Of a stretch of 64,000 bases of DNA, positions 17,975 to 27,180 are shown piece by piece (the first letter of the stretch is position 1; each line of letters opens with the position of its first letter). Source of the stretch: Luteibacter aegosomatissinici (lineage in GTDB: Bacteria; Pseudomonadota; Gammaproteobacteria; Xanthomonadales; Rhodanobacteraceae). The translations under genes and the position numbers were made by a program. The stretch lies in NCBI RefSeq assembly GCF_023078495.1, contig NZ_CP095742.1:4488501-4552500 (forward strand), written 5' to 3'. The notes beneath the pieces are model-generated. The model was given only the letters and a program-made list of their open reading frames with translations, searched no databases and was not told the DNA's origin.

Positions 17975-18898
17975 ATGGCTCTTGATACCCCCACCCGCGA
18001 GCGCATCGAAGCCCTTCTCGCCCAGCACGAGGTCGTGCTGTTCATGAAGGGCACGCGCCAGCAGCCGATGTGCGGCTTCTCCGCCGCCGCCACCAACACG
18101 CTGAACGACGTGGTCGAGCAATACCACACCGTGAACGTGCTGGAGGACCCGGAAATCCGCGAGGGCATCAAGGAATACGGCCAGTGGCCCACCATCCCGC
18201 AGCTCTACGTGAAGGGTGAGCTGGTCGGCGGCTCGGACATCATTCGCCAGATGTACACCAGCGGTGAGCTGTACACCCTGTTTGGCGCCAGCGCGCCGGA
18301 CCGCACCCCGCCGGAAATCACGATCACCGACAAGGCCGCCGAGGCCATCCGCGGTGGCATGGCCAATGCCCAGGGCATGGCCCTGCACCTGGAGATCGGC
18401 CCGGACCATAGCGCCGGCTTCCAGCTCGCCCCGGGCGGCGACCACGACATCATCACCGTGGCCAACGGCATCGAGGTGCACTTCGACCCGGGCAGCGCCC
18501 AGCGTGCGAAGGGCATCATCATCGATTGGGTCAGCACCGTGCAGGGCGAAGGCCTCAGCCTGAAGTTCCCGGGTGCGACCGAGGTCCATGGCATGTCCGT
18601 GCACGAACTGAAGGACCGCCTGGCCGCGGGCGACCTCATCCTGGTCGACGTGCGCCCGGCCCACGGCCGCGCCATGGCCGCCCCGCTGGCGGGTGCCCGC
18701 ATCCTCGAGGACGAGGGCTACGAAGCCCTGGCTGCGCTGCCGAAGGACACCGCCATCGCGTTCATCTGCCACCACGGCATCTCCAGCCGCGGTGCCGCCG
18801 AGCGCATGGCCGCCCACGGCTTCACCCAGATCTACAGCGTGGATGGCGGCATGGACGCGTGGGCCCGCGAGGTCGACCCCACCGTGCCGCTCTACTGA
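17975..18898 (+). CDS. Three-domain protein: Grx4 monothiol glutaredoxin, degenerate A-type carrier domain, rhodanese
   Basis: A 307-residue cytoplasmic protein. Residues 1-105 are a Grx4-type monothiol glutaredoxin with MCGFS (Cys33), which in relatives binds and passes on [2Fe-2S] clusters. Residues 114-200 resemble the HesB/IscA fold (ITITDKAAEAIRGGM, FDPGSAQRAKGIIIDW) but contain no cysteine. Residues 205-307 are a rhodanese-like domain with the active-site loop FICHHGISSRG (Cys265). Related glutaredoxin-rhodanese fusions occur in Xanthomonadales. Iron-sulfur cluster trafficking is the likely role. ATG 17975 is preferred over 17942 because the extra residues are not glutaredoxin-like. It ends at a strong terminator. 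Confidence 0.8.
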   Translation: MALDTPTRERIEALLAQHEVVLFMKGTRQQPMCGFSAAATNTLNDVVEQYHTVNVLEDPEIREGIKEYGQWPTIPQLYVKGELVGGSDIIRQMYTSGELYTLFGASAPDRTPPEITITDKAAEAIRGGMANAQGMALHLEIGPDHSAGFQLAPGGDHDIITVANGIEVHFDPGSAQRAKGIIIDWVSTVQGEGLSLKFPGATEVHGMSVHELKDRLAAGDLILVDVRPAHGRAMAAPLAGARILEDEGYEALAALPKDTAIAFICHHGISSRGAAERMAAHGFTQIYSVDGGMDAWAREVDPTVPLY

Positions 18899-18923
18899 GC
18901 CCAGCCCTCCGGTTAGAAGAAAG

Positions 18924-18949
18924 AGCGCCCCACGAGGGCGCTTTTTTTT
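18924..18949 (+). terminator. Rho-independent terminator after the glutaredoxin gene
   Basis: A 7-base stem AGCGCCC / GGGCGCT with loop CACGA is followed by eight T residues, 25 bases after the stop codon. It is a textbook intrinsic terminator and isolates the ccdAB promoter downstream. Confidence 0.9.
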
Positions 18950-18984
18950 GCCCTTTCCCATTGCCGCCCGCAAGAACGGAGCCC

Positions 18985-19013
18985 TTGTCCATGCGCATCC
19001 ATGCGCATATAGT
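18985..19013 (+). promoter_or_regulatory. ccdAB promoter with tandem operator palindromes
   Basis: TTGTCC (18985-18990) and TATAGT (19008-19013) are 17 bases apart. Two copies of the self-complementary octamer ATGCGCAT (18991-18998 and 19001-19008) fill the spacer with a 10-base period and touch the -10. Ribbon-helix-helix antitoxins such as CcdA bind short palindromes of this kind, so autorepression by CcdA or the CcdA-CcdB complex is the likely function. Confidence 0.7.
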
Positions 19014-19045
19014 TGATTCATCGCCTACTCTCCCTGGACTCGGCC

Positions 19046-19300
19046 ATGGCCATCGCCATTTACGACGCTTCGGCGCCCAAGCGCCCATTCAACCTCTCGC
19101 TGAACGTCGATCTGGTTGCACAGGCTCGTGAGCTGACGTCGAATCTGTCCGCCCAGGTCGAGTCGCTGCTTGCCGACTTTGTCGCCCAGCGGAAGGGCGT
19201 GCTTGAGCAGAACAAGCGCGAGCTCGAACAGGCGGCAGGTGGCTGGAATACGTTCGTACGCGAACATGGATCCTTTGCAGACGAGTTCTCGACGCTCTGA
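19046..19300 (+). CDS. ccdA: CcdA-family antitoxin
   Basis: An 84-residue protein with an N-terminal ribbon-helix-helix (KRPFNLSLNVDLVAQARELT) for DNA binding. The C-terminal arm (WNTFVREHGSFADEFSTL) would wrap and neutralise CcdB. ATG 19046 gives the usual CcdA length; the longer ORF from 19013 starts inside the promoter. Its stop overlaps the toxin start by one base (TGATG), the usual coupling that keeps antitoxin in excess. Confidence 0.9.
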   Translation: MAIAIYDASAPKRPFNLSLNVDLVAQARELTSNLSAQVESLLADFVAQRKGVLEQNKRELEQAAGGWNTFVREHGSFADEFSTL

Positions 19301-19620
19301 TGGCGCAGTTCGACATCCATGCCAATCCCGGCAAGCTCAGGCAATTCATCCCCTTCGTGGTCGTTATTCAGTCAGCAGCTTTCGATCACTCGGATCGGCG
19401 TGTTGTGGCGCCACTCATTCACGCGAAGGACTTCGGTCGCGTTTTCAGCAAGCGTTTCAATCCGACGTTCATCATTGACGGCGCTCCGGTGGTACTGCAG
19501 CCGCTGGAAATCGTCTCCATCCCCAAGACACTCCTCGGCGCACCACTGGCCACGCTCAAGCATGAAGGCCAGGCTATCGTCGATGCGTTGGACGAGTTGA
19601 CCAGCCAAGCCTACGGCTAA
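19300..19620 (+). CDS. ccdB: CcdB-family toxin, gyrase-targeting
   Basis: A 106-residue CcdB homologue. The fold blocks FVVVIQSAAFD, RRVVAPLIHAKDF, FNPTFIIDGAPVVLQPLEIVSIPKTLLG and the final helix are all present. Plasmid F CcdB poisons GyrA through its C-terminal Trp-Gly-Ile; here the protein ends in QAYG, so that triad is absent. The chromosomal copy may therefore be weak, altered in target or detoxified. It is coupled to ccdA. The REP-like sequence and the convergent cobS follow directly. Confidence 0.85.
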   Translation: MAQFDIHANPGKLRQFIPFVVVIQSAAFDHSDRRVVAPLIHAKDFGRVFSKRFNPTFIIDGAPVVLQPLEIVSIPKTLLGAPLATLKHEGQAIVDALDELTSQAYG

Positions 19621-19624
19621 GTGC

Positions 19625-19645
19625 TTGTGGGTGCGCGCTCCTACA
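19625..19645. repeat. Degenerate single REP at the cobS 3' end
   Basis: On the minus strand the GTAGGAGCGCGC head is recognisable, but the tail (ACCCACAA) lacks the usual matching arm, so the hairpin is lost. It contains the TAG stop codon of cobS (19643-19641), as the REP arm does for natB. Confidence 0.5.
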
Positions 19646-20387
19646 CGAGCAGGGCGATCAGCGTGGCAGCTTCGATGAGTTCGACCATCGCGCCGGCGGT
19701 ATCGCCCGTGAAGCCGTTGATGCGTTTCATGCAGGCGCGGCGCCAGAAGATGCCGACAAGCAGCGCGGCGATGAACGCTTTCGCGCCCGCGTAGCCGAAG
19801 GCGAACGTGCTGAAGATGGTCAGGATAACGGCGACCTGGCAACCGAGGGCGGGGGCACCACGCAATGGGGCGCCAAGGCCATTGTCGCGGACGTAAGGGG
19901 TGGTCAGGAACAAGGCGACCAGCGCGCCGCGGGCTAACAGGGGTGGCAGGAGGAGAGCCCATGGGAGGGTGTTGGCCGTGTCGATCGCGGGCGAGCCCGC
20001 TCCTACAAGAGCCGTGAGTGCCGCGAACTTGATAAGGCTGACCAGGATCAGCGACATGACACCGGCGGGGCCGCAGCGCGGGTCCTTCATGATCGCCAGC
20101 GTGCGTTCGCGGTCGCCCATGCCGCCTATCCAGGCGTCGGCACTGTCCGCCAGGCCATCGAGGTGCAGCGCGCCGGTGACGATGACCCAGAGCACCAGCA
20201 GCAGTGCCGCGGCCGGCAGCGACGGCACGTGCTGGAAGCACCACGCCGCGGCGACGACAATCAGGCCCAGCACGAACCCGACCAGCGGGTACCACTTCAG
20301 TGATGCGGCCTGCGCGCGCACATCCCACGCCACCTTCGGCAGGGGTAGGCGGGTGAGGAATCCGAAGGCGATGATGACAGCACGCAT
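19641..20387 (-). CDS. cobS: Adenosylcobinamide-GDP ribazoletransferase CobS
   Basis: A 248-residue polytopic membrane enzyme. It joins adenosylcobinamide-GDP and alpha-ribazole (phosphate) to make adenosylcobalamin (phosphate). Family blocks are GFLTRLPLP, HLDGLADSADAWIGG with the metal-binding Asp residues, ERTLAIMKDPRCGPAGV, and NGFTGDTAGAMVELIE near the C-terminus. ATG 20387 is one base into the upstream gene's TAA; an in-frame TTG at 20399 is less likely. It is the last gene of the cob operon. A REP sequence is embedded at 19985-20007 without breaking the frame. Confidence 0.9.
   Translation of the reverse strand: MRAVIIAFGFLTRLPLPKVAWDVRAQAASLKWYPLVGFVLGLIVVAAAWCFQHVPSLPAAALLLVLWVIVTGALHLDGLADSADAWIGGMGDRERTLAIMKDPRCGPAGVMSLILVSLIKFAALTALVGAGSPAIDTANTLPWALLLPPLLARGALVALFLTTPYVRDNGLGAPLRGAPALGCQVAVILTIFSTFAFGYAGAKAFIAALLVGIFWRRACMKRINGFTGDTAGAMVELIEAATLIALLV
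19985..20007 (-). repeat. REP sequence inside cobS
   Basis: On the minus strand this reads TGTAGGAGCGGGCTCGCCCG and on to CGA, with the hairpin GCGGGC-TC-GCCCGC. It differs from the Pseudomonas-type REP consensus by about one base. It lies within the coding region and is translated as part of VGAGSPAID in a loop between membrane helices. Confidence 0.75.
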
Positions 20388-20926
20388 TACCTGCCCCAAA
20401 TGACGGGATGAAGCGACGCATGCGGCACGTCGATGTTCGCCATGTCGCCAAACACCCGACGTTCCGCTACGCAGCGCAGCAAACGGATGGCACCACCGTG
20501 GGTCACCACCAATACGCGCTGGCCCGCTGATTCACGGGCCAGATCATCCATGGCCGCGACGAGCCGCGCGTGGAACGCATCGAACGTTTCGGCACCGGGC
20601 GGCGGATAGGTCACCGGGTCCGCCCAGAAGCGGCCCAGCGCATCACCGTGCGCCTCCGCGAGGGTTTCGATCGGCACGCCCTGCCAGTCGCCGAAGTGGT
20701 ATTCGGCCAGCCGCGCATCCACGTGTAGCGGAAGGCCGCGGGTAGCGGCGAGTTCTTCGGCGAAACGCGCGCAACGCGCCATCGATGACGACACGATGCG
20801 ATCCCAGGCCCGGTCTTCCACCGAAGCGCGCAGCTGCGCCCAGCCGAGCGCCGTCAACGGATCATCCAGCTGGCCACGGTAGCTACGCTGGCCGGTGTCG
20901 CCATGGCGCAACAGCTCGATGGTCAT
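20387..20926 (-). CDS. cobC: Alpha-ribazole phosphatase, histidine phosphatase family
   Basis: A 179-residue histidine phosphatase with the catalytic start LLRHGDTG, the middle block EYHFGDWQG and the late VVTHGGAIR. It dephosphorylates alpha-ribazole 5'-phosphate, or adenosylcobalamin phosphate at the last step. ATG 20926 overlaps the cobT stop by 4 bases; the longer ORF from 20980 is not needed. Context inside the cob operon supports this role over a generic phosphoglycerate mutase. Confidence 0.85.
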   Translation of the reverse strand: MTIELLRHGDTGQRSYRGQLDDPLTALGWAQLRASVEDRAWDRIVSSSMARCARFAEELAATRGLPLHVDARLAEYHFGDWQGVPIETLAEAHGDALGRFWADPVTYPPPGAETFDAFHARLVAAMDDLARESAGQRVLVVTHGGAIRLLRCVAERRVFGDMANIDVPHASLHPVIWGR

Positions 20927-21966
20927 GCTTCGGAGACGCCGGCCTCGGCGAACGTCGCCATGGAACCATGCAGCGTGCACGCCATGCGCAACAGGGGAAC
21001 CGCTACGGCGGCGCCACTGGCTTCGCCAAGGCGCATATGCAGGTCGAGCAACGGCGACGCCTGCAGCGCATCGAGCACACGGCCGTGGCCACGCTCATGC
21101 GAGCGATGCGCGAAGATCATCCACGGGCGGGCATCCGGGCGTAGCGCCACCGCAGCGAGTGCGGCGGTGCTTGCGATGAAGCCATCCACCAACACGGGAA
21201 CGCCGCACTGCGCTGCGGCGACAAACGCACCGGCGAGGGCAGCGATCTCGAAGCCGCCGAAGTGGCGCAGCTGCTCACGCGGGGATGCGAGCGCGCCATG
21301 CACGCGCAAGGCATCTGCGATCACGGCCGCCTTCCGGGCCACGCCCTGTTTGTCGAGCCCTGTTCCCGGACCCGCCAGTGTTTCCGGCTTTTCACCCAGC
21401 AACGCGCAGGCCAGGGCGCTGGCCGCCGTCGTGTTGCCAATCCCCATGTCTCCGCCAATGTAGAGCTCCGTGCCCGCCGCGGCCGCACGGGCGACACTGC
21501 GCACACCGGAATCCAGCGCAGCATCGAGCTCGTCATCGGTCATGGCCGGCACGTGGCGCAGGTTCGCCGTGGAGGGAGCGATGATTTCACGGCGCACGCC
21601 TTCGATCTCACCCGGGTCGTTGACGGTTCCCAGGTTAACCACCTCCAGCGTCGCGCCAAGCTCGCGCGCCAGCACGGCAATAGCGGCACCACCGCTTGCG
21701 AAGTTGCGCACCATCTCGCCGGTCACCGCCTGCGGAAACGCCGAGATGCCTTCCGATGCCACGCCGTGGTCACCGGCGAACACGGCGATATGCACGCGGT
21801 CCACGCGCGGGCGCTTGCGCGATTGCAGCGATGCCAGCTGGATCGCCAGCGCTTCGAGACGGCCCAGCGAACCCGGGGGCTTGGTCAACGTATCCTGCCG
21901 TTCCGCCGCGGCGGCGGCGGCCGCGTGGTCGGGAACCCGGCACGGCACGGTCATCCAGCGTTTCAT
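20923..21966 (-). CDS. cobT: Nicotinate-nucleotide:dimethylbenzimidazole phosphoribosyltransferase CobT
   Basis: A 347-residue enzyme that activates the lower-ligand base to alpha-ribazole phosphate. Recognisable blocks are [14 protein letters not shown] near the start, [40 protein letters not shown] and [13 protein letters not shown]. The likely catalytic glutamate is in [10 protein letters not shown], a variant of the usual SAEPGH, with the Glu and the following Gly-His kept. It overlaps cobU and cobC by 4 bases each. Confidence 0.9.
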   Translation of the reverse strand: MKRWMTVPCRVPDHAAAAAAAERQDTLTKPPGSLGRLEALAIQLASLQSRKRPRVDRVHIAVFAGDHGVASEGISAFPQAVTGEMVRNFASGGAAIAVLARELGATLEVVNLGTVNDPGEIEGVRREIIAPSTANLRHVPAMTDDELDAALDSGVRSVARAAAAGTELYIGGDMGIGNTTAASALACALLGEKPETLAGPGTGLDKQGVARKAAVIADALRVHGALASPREQLRHFGGFEIAALAGAFVAAAQCGVPVLVDGFIASTAALAAVALRPDARPWMIFAHRSHERGHGRVLDALQASPLLDLHMRLGEASGAAVAVPLLRMACTLHGSMATFAEAGVSEA

Positions 21967-22484
21967 GGCAACGATCCTTTCATCACGAGGGGGAGCCCGG
22001 CCGCCACGAACACAACGCGTTCGCAGGCAGCCGCGAGGGATTGGTGCAGGCGGCCGGCTTCATCGACGAAGCGGCGCGTGAGTTCGCCCAGGGGCGTGAT
22101 ACCGAGGCCGACTTCGTTGCTGACGAAAACGATGTCGTGCGGAAGCGCGTTGACCGCCGCGAGCAACGCCGCGTGTTCCCGCGCGAAGTGGACGCCATCG
22201 TCGATGCCAAGCGCGTTGCTGAGCCACAAGGTCAGGCAATCCACAAGGACAAGGCGGTCGGGCCCTGCGTGGGCACGGAGCGCATCACCCAGAGCCAGTG
22301 GTTCTTCGACACAACCCCATGCCGCAGGCCGGCGCGCCCGGTGATGGGCTATGCGCTCGGCCATCTCACCGTCGAGCGCCTGCGCCGTGGCGATGTACAT
22401 CACGTCTTTCGCGCTCTCGCCCGCAAGCCGCTCGGCCAGCGCGCTCTTGCCCGAACGCGCGCCCCCAAGAATCAGCGTCTTCAT
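21963..22484 (-). CDS. cobU: Adenosylcobinamide kinase / guanylyltransferase CobU
   Basis: A 173-residue bifunctional enzyme that phosphorylates adenosylcobinamide and then adds GMP. The P-loop is GGARSGKS at the N-terminus. The blocks [31 protein letters not shown] and [11 protein letters not shown] are family signatures, with the guanylylated His in the HHRARR region. ATG 22484 overlaps the cobQ stop by 4 bases. Confidence 0.92.
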   Translation of the reverse strand: MKTLILGGARSGKSALAERLAGESAKDVMYIATAQALDGEMAERIAHHRARRPAAWGCVEEPLALGDALRAHAGPDRLVLVDCLTLWLSNALGIDDGVHFAREHAALLAAVNALPHDIVFVSNEVGLGITPLGELTRRFVDEAGRLHQSLAAACERVVFVAAGLPLVMKGSLP

Positions 22485-23938
22485 CCGTCCAGTCCAAACC
22501 ATTCCGCGAGGCGGCGGGTATCCACGTGCTCATCGATCGCATCGGCGATCCGGTCGATCGATGCATCACGCAGCGCATGGATGTCCAGGGGCGCCGCATC
22601 GTCCAGGCCCGCATGGCGCAACAAGGCAGCCAGCGCATCAGGATGATCGAACACACCGTGCAGGTAGGTTCCCATGACGAGGCCATCGGCGGACATGGCG
22701 CCATCGGGTTTGCCGATTAACGTCATCGGTGACGCCAGCGCCGCACCCGACGACTGTCCGCAATGAATTTCGTAACCCCTTACACGTGCACCACCGGCGG
22801 CAAGCGTACCCTCCACGTGTTGCAATACCTTGTATGGCCCCATGGTGGTTTCCATGTCGAGCAAACCAAGGCCCGCCGTAGAACCTGCCAGTCCTTCGAT
22901 TCCCTCGGGATCGTGCACGGCGTGCCCCAGCATCTGGAAGCCGCCGCAAATGCCGATGACCTGTCCGCCATAACGCACATGGCGGAGGATGGCCTTATCC
23001 CATCCGCGCTCGCGGAGCCACGCCAGGTCGGCGCGGGTCGATTTCGAGCCGGGCAGCACGATCAGGTCGCATGAGGGAAAGGCATCACCCGGGCCGACAA
23101 ATACGCATTCCACGTCGGGATGCGCGCGCAGCGCGTCAAAGTCATTGTGATTGCTGATGCGCGGCAGCGCGGGCACGGCGATGCGGAGACGGGCATCAGC
23201 GCGTGTTTCGCGCGATCGCGGTAATGCATCTTCCGCTTCCAGCACCAGGCCATGCAGGTACGGCAGCACTCCCAACACCGGCTTGCCCGTCTCGCGTTCG
23301 AGCCAATCCAGGCCAGGTTGCAGCAACGCGATGTCGCCGCGGAACCGGTTGATCACGAAACCGACGATGCGATCGCGCTCACTGGGCGACAGCACGGCCA
23401 GCGTGCCGACGAGATGGGCGAATACGCCACCGCGGTCGATGTCCGCGACGAGGATCACCGGGCAATCGACGGCTTCGGCATAACCCATGTTGGCGATATC
23501 GCGATCACGCAGGTTGATCTCGGCGGGGCTACCGGCGCCTTCCACGACGACGGCGTCGTAAGCCGCGGTTAGCCGGGCGTGGGAGGCAAGTACCGCATCC
23601 ATAGCCACGCGTTTGTAGTCGTGATAGCCCACCGCATCCATGTTGCCCACCGGGTGGCCATGCACGATGACCTGCGCGCCCGTATCGCTATTGGGCTTGA
23701 GCAGCACCGGGTTGAAGTCGGTGTGCGGCTCGACACCCGCTGCCTGCGCCTGCACCGCCTGGGCCCGGCCGATTTCACCGCCGTCTACCGTCACCGCGGC
23801 ATTGAGCGCCATGTTCTGCGGCTTGAACGGTGCCACGCGCACGCCACGCCGGTGCAGCCAGCGGCATAGCGCCGCCACCAATGTGCTCTTGCCTGCATCG
23901 GAGGTGCAGCCCTGGACCATGAGGACGCGTGCGGTCAT
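22481..23938 (-). CDS. cobQ: Cobyric acid synthase CobQ
   Basis: A 485-residue amidotransferase (CobQ/CbiP) that amidates four side chains of adenosylcobyrinic acid a,c-diamide. The N-terminal ATPase domain has the P-loop-like [10 protein letters not shown] and [10 protein letters not shown]. The C-terminal class I glutamine amidotransferase domain has the Cys in [10 protein letters not shown] and the His in GTYLHGVFD. It overlaps both neighbours by 4 bases. Confidence 0.93.
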   Translation of the reverse strand: MTARVLMVQGCTSDAGKSTLVAALCRWLHRRGVRVAPFKPQNMALNAAVTVDGGEIGRAQAVQAQAAGVEPHTDFNPVLLKPNSDTGAQVIVHGHPVGNMDAVGYHDYKRVAMDAVLASHARLTAAYDAVVVEGAGSPAEINLRDRDIANMGYAEAVDCPVILVADIDRGGVFAHLVGTLAVLSPSERDRIVGFVINRFRGDIALLQPGLDWLERETGKPVLGVLPYLHGLVLEAEDALPRSRETRADARLRIAVPALPRISNHNDFDALRAHPDVECVFVGPGDAFPSCDLIVLPGSKSTRADLAWLRERGWDKAILRHVRYGGQVIGICGGFQMLGHAVHDPEGIEGLAGSTAGLGLLDMETTMGPYKVLQHVEGTLAAGGARVRGYEIHCGQSSGAALASPMTLIGKPDGAMSADGLVMGTYLHGVFDHPDALAALLRHAGLDDAAPLDIHALRDASIDRIADAIDEHVDTRRLAEWFGLDG

Positions 23939-24981
23939 GGCAGGATGTCCCGCAGCGCGCTTCCAAGTCGCGCAAGGGATGCGTCGTTCGGCGGCAGGCC
24001 GAGGCGCAGGGCGGGCGGGTCGGTGAAGAGGCGTGTAAGGATGCCTCGGCGCGCGAGTGCCTCGTGCAGGCGTGTGGCATCGGGGTGAAGGCAGTACTGG
24101 AACAGATCCGTTCCTCCGCTGGGTGGCAATCCGCTTCGTGCGAGGGTAGCGGCAAGCGCCGCGCTTTCGCTGTGCAGCCGGTCTCGCGCGGACCGGTGCC
24201 AGGCGGTATCACGCAATGCCTGTGTTACGGCGAAACGCGTGGGCCCGGTTAGCGTCCACGGGCCGAGCTGCTCGCGGAGTGCATCGAGCAACGCAGGCCA
24301 CGCGGCCACGAATCCCGCACGGGCGCCGGCCATGCCGAAGAACTTTCCGATCGAACGGAGCAGGATCAGACCTTCGCGCGGTTGCAAGAACGCGTAGGGC
24401 TGCATGTCCGCAAATGCCTCGTCGACGATATCCCAGCGCCGCTCGTGTAGGAGCTCACCCTGTGAGCGACGCCGTTCGCCGGGAGCAACAGGGCCTGTTG
24501 CACTTCGCGAAAAGCTTTCGCTCACAGGGTGAGCTCCTACAGGGTGATCTCCTGCAGGAATACGCTCGCCGGTGGGGTTGTTGGGGGATATGAACACGCG
24601 TACGTCGAAGTCTTCCGCCCGTGCGAGAAGATCGGCCATCGGTAGAAGGGCTACGTCGTGGCCTTCCCTGCGCCACGCATGCGCATGCTCGGCGTAGCCG
24701 GGCGCCAGCACGCCCACGCGGCAGCGCGGCCTTAGCTTCGGCAACGCCTGTATCGCCGCCTGTGTGCCCGCGACGGCAAGCAGGTGTTCACAACCGTAAT
24801 AAGCCCGCGCCGCGTCCAGCAGATCATCTTCATCTTCCGGCAAGCGATGCCATGCATCAGCCGGGATGGGCGGTACCGGCCATGCGTGCGGGCTCACGCC
24901 TGTCGACAGGTCGAGCCACTGCTCGCGTGGGATGCCGTAGTGCGCCACGGCGCGGGCGATGCGTCCACCGTGCTCAAGCAT
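23935..24981 (-). CDS. cobD: Threonine-phosphate decarboxylase-like aminotransferase (CobD/CobC), carrying an in-frame REP insertion
   Basis: A 348-residue PLP enzyme expected to make (R)-1-amino-2-propanol phosphate for the aminopropanol arm. The N-terminus [12 protein letters not shown], the [11 protein letters not shown] block, [11 protein letters not shown] and the PLP-lysine block [16 protein letters not shown] are clear. Residues about 148-179, between [10 protein letters not shown] and WDIVDEAF, are encoded by a 94-base REP pair and have no counterpart in the usual family spacing. The frame stays open. The loop is near the active site in aminotransferases, so activity needs testing. 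ATG 24981 overlaps cbiB by 8 bases. Confidence 0.85.
   Translation of the reverse strand: MLEHGGRIARAVAHYGIPREQWLDLSTGVSPHAWPVPPIPADAWHRLPEDEDDLLDAARAYYGCEHLLAVAGTQAAIQALPKLRPRCRVGVLAPGYAEHAHAWRREGHDVALLPMADLLARAEDFDVRVFISPNNPTGERIPAGDHPVGAHPVSESFSRSATGPVAPGERRRSQGELLHERRWDIVDEAFADMQPYAFLQPREGLILLRSIGKFFGMAGARAGFVAAWPALLDALREQLGPWTLTGPTRFAVTQALRDTAWHRSARDRLHSESAALAATLARSGLPPSGGTDLFQYCLHPDATRLHEALARRGILTRLFTDPPALRLGLPPNDASLARLGSALRDILP
24447..24540. repeat. REP pair (BIME-like) inside cobD
   Basis: Perfect 23-base inverted arms (24447-24469 and 24518-24540) start GTAGGAGCTCACCCTGTGAG and flank a 48-base core sharing CGCCGTTCGC and TCGCGAAA with the natB copy. The arms differ from that copy only by paired changes that keep the hairpin (CTCACCCTGTGAG versus CCCACCCTGTGGG). 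A decayed further copy, ACAGGGTGATCTCCTGCAG, follows at about 24540-24558. The whole unit is translated within cobD. Confidence 0.9.
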
Positions 24982-25882
24982 GCGCAGCGGCTCCCACAAG
25001 CAACGCAACGCACAGCCACGCCACCACGCCGCGATCGACCAGGCGAAGCGCGGCGCGAATGCTCGAAGCAGCGGGTGGCTCGCCCTCGCCCAATACGGGC
25101 CGCGGCTGCCATTGCCCGTGATATGGCGCGGGGCCGCCCAGCACCACCTGTAGCGCCCCGGCGCCAGCAGCCATCACGGGGCCTGCATTAGGGCTTTTCC
25201 AAAGCGGTGCCTGGCCGCGCCAGCAACACCAGGCACTGTCGAAATGACCCATCGCGGCGTACGTGAGCGCGGTAAACCGCGCGGGAATGAAGCCCAGTAC
25301 ATCGTCGATCCGCGCCGCGGCCCAGCCAAAGCGAAGGAAACGTGGTGTGCGATAACCCCACATGGCATCCAGCGTATTGGCCAGCCGGAACAGCAGCGCT
25401 CCCGGGCCACCCAGCAGGGCAAACCAGAACAAGGCGCCAAATACCGCGTCATGCCCGTTCTCGAGGACGGATTCCGTGGCAGCCCCTGCGACCTGTGCGG
25501 CATCCAGCGCCACAGTGTCGCGGCTCACCATCCAGCCAACCGCGGTACGCGCTGCCACCAGGTCGCCGCGATCCAGCGCATCGGCGATGGGCCGCGCATG
25601 CTCGCCGAGGCTACGGCGGCCTATGGCCGCGTAGAGCACCAGCACATCGATGCCGAACGCGAGTGCCGGCGTCGACGCCGCGCGAACCGCGAGCAATCCC
25701 GCGCAGGGCACGAGGACGGCAAGGCACCATGCGGCGACACCCGCCCACCGCGAATCCGCATGGAAGCGGCGTTCGAGCATGCCCGCGTAACGGCCAAAGG
25801 CCACCAGCGGGTGCCAACGCACCGGCTCGCCCAACAACGCATCCAGGCCCACGGCCAGCAACAACGCCATCGCGGTCGTCAC
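24974..25882 (-). CDS. cbiB: Adenosylcobinamide-phosphate synthase CbiB
   Basis: A 302-residue polytopic membrane protein that attaches the aminopropanol arm to adenosylcobyric acid (CbiB of Salmonella, CobD of Pseudomonas). Family blocks are [71 protein letters not shown] and the C-terminal [20 protein letters not shown]. The GTG at 25882 makes a GTGA overlap with the upstream stop, the same junction used by cobB upstream. ATG 25870 is the alternative. The longer ORF from 26212 lies within cobB. Confidence 0.88.
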   Translation of the reverse strand: MTTAMALLLAVGLDALLGEPVRWHPLVAFGRYAGMLERRFHADSRWAGVAAWCLAVLVPCAGLLAVRAASTPALAFGIDVLVLYAAIGRRSLGEHARPIADALDRGDLVAARTAVGWMVSRDTVALDAAQVAGAATESVLENGHDAVFGALFWFALLGGPGALLFRLANTLDAMWGYRTPRFLRFGWAAARIDDVLGFIPARFTALTYAAMGHFDSAWCCWRGQAPLWKSPNAGPVMAAGAGALQVVLGGPAPYHGQWQPRPVLGEGEPPAASSIRAALRLVDRGVVAWLCVALLVGAAAHA

Positions 25883-27180
25883 GGCAGGAACAGACGTGCC
25901 GCGGCGTCCGGGTGGGACGGAAAATAAAAGTGCACGAAGCTGGCCGTCATCCGGCCACGTCGATAGACCGCTTCGGCGGTGGGCCCACCGTTCGGGTTGC
26001 TGGCATGCGCAAGCGGTGCGGCGTCGACCGATGCCTGTGCGTAGTGGAATGAATGCCCACGCAGATCGCCTTCGGGCAGCGCCACGGCCTGCATGCCCAG
26101 CGCCGCCATGCGTGGCTGCATGGTGGCGTGGCCGCGGAGCAAGCCAGCGAGCTGCGCCGCATGGCCGTGGCGGTCGGTAAGCTGGTCCAGCGCATAGAGC
26201 AATCCGCCACACTCGGCCAGCAACGGGCGCCCTGCATCGACATGCGCATGCAGCGCATCACGCAGGTCGGTGCGCGCCGCCAGCGTATCCAGGTGCAGCT
26301 CCGGATAGCCGCCAGGTAGCCACACGGCATCGCATGCCGGCAGTGCATCCCCGGCCAGCGGTGAGAAGAATGCAAGCTCCGCGCCCGCATCACGCAAGAC
26401 CTGGAGATTGGCTGGATAGAGGAAGGCAAAGGCAGCGTCGCGCGCCACGGCGATGCGGACGCCGGAAAGCGACACGGTGGTGGCCAGGCCCGCGGCGGGT
26501 TCGAAGGGTACGGGTGGCGGGAGCTCGAGTGATGAGCGCCCCGCCAGCGCGTCGGCCAGGGCATCGAGGCGTTCGTCGAGGTCGGCCAGTTCATCGGCGG
26601 CGACGAGGCCGAGGTGGCGTTCCGGCAGGGACAGCGGCCGGTCATGGAGGCGATCGCGTGGGAGTGTGCCGTGCCAGGCGATGGCGGCGGGCAGGCTCTC
26701 GCGCAGGAGCTTGGCGTGGTAGTCGCTGCCTACGCGGTTCGCCAGTACGCCTTGCACCGTCACGTCGTCGCGATAGGTGGCCAGGCCGTGCGCGAGCGCG
26801 CCGAAAGTCTGGGCCATCGCCGAGCCATCGATCACCGCCAGCACCGGCAGGCCGAAGCGTGCGGCGAGATCCGCACTCGACGGCGAGCCGTCGAACAACC
26901 CCATGACGCCCTCAACCAGGATCAGGTCGGCCTCACCGGCCGCATCGTACAGGCGCGCGCGGACATCATCCTCGCCGCCCATCCAGGTATCCAGCTGGTA
27001 GACCGGCCCACCGCTCGCGCGGGCCAGGATCATCGGATCGAGGAAATCGGGCCCGGTCTTGAACACGCACACGCGGCGGCCCAGGCGTGTGTGTGCACGC
27101 GCGAGCGCGGCGGTAACACTCGTCTTGCCCTGCCCCGAGGCAGGTGCACTCACCAGCAACGCGGGACAATGACGGATCAC
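25879..27180 (-). CDS. cobB: Cobyrinate a,c-diamide synthase CobB/CbiA
   Basis: A 433-residue glutamine-dependent amidotransferase converting cobyrinic acid to its a,c-diamide. The N-terminal P-loop-type ATPase is [13 protein letters not shown] with [10 protein letters not shown] and [10 protein letters not shown]. The C-terminal amidotransferase domain has [11 protein letters not shown], the Cys in [10 protein letters not shown] and the late His in [11 protein letters not shown]. The start is GTG at 27180 in a GTGA overlap with cobO. It is the earliest corrin-modifying step encoded here. Confidence 0.92.
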   Translation of the reverse strand: MIRHCPALLVSAPASGQGKTSVTAALARAHTRLGRRVCVFKTGPDFLDPMILARASGGPVYQLDTWMGGEDDVRARLYDAAGEADLILVEGVMGLFDGSPSSADLAARFGLPVLAVIDGSAMAQTFGALAHGLATYRDDVTVQGVLANRVGSDYHAKLLRESLPAAIAWHGTLPRDRLHDRPLSLPERHLGLVAADELADLDERLDALADALAGRSSLELPPPVPFEPAAGLATTVSLSGVRIAVARDAAFAFLYPANLQVLRDAGAELAFFSPLAGDALPACDAVWLPGGYPELHLDTLAARTDLRDALHAHVDAGRPLLAECGGLLYALDQLTDRHGHAAQLAGLLRGHATMQPRMAALGMQAVALPEGDLRGHSFHYAQASVDAAPLAHASNPNGGPTAEAVYRRGRMTASFVHFYFPSHPDAAARLFLP

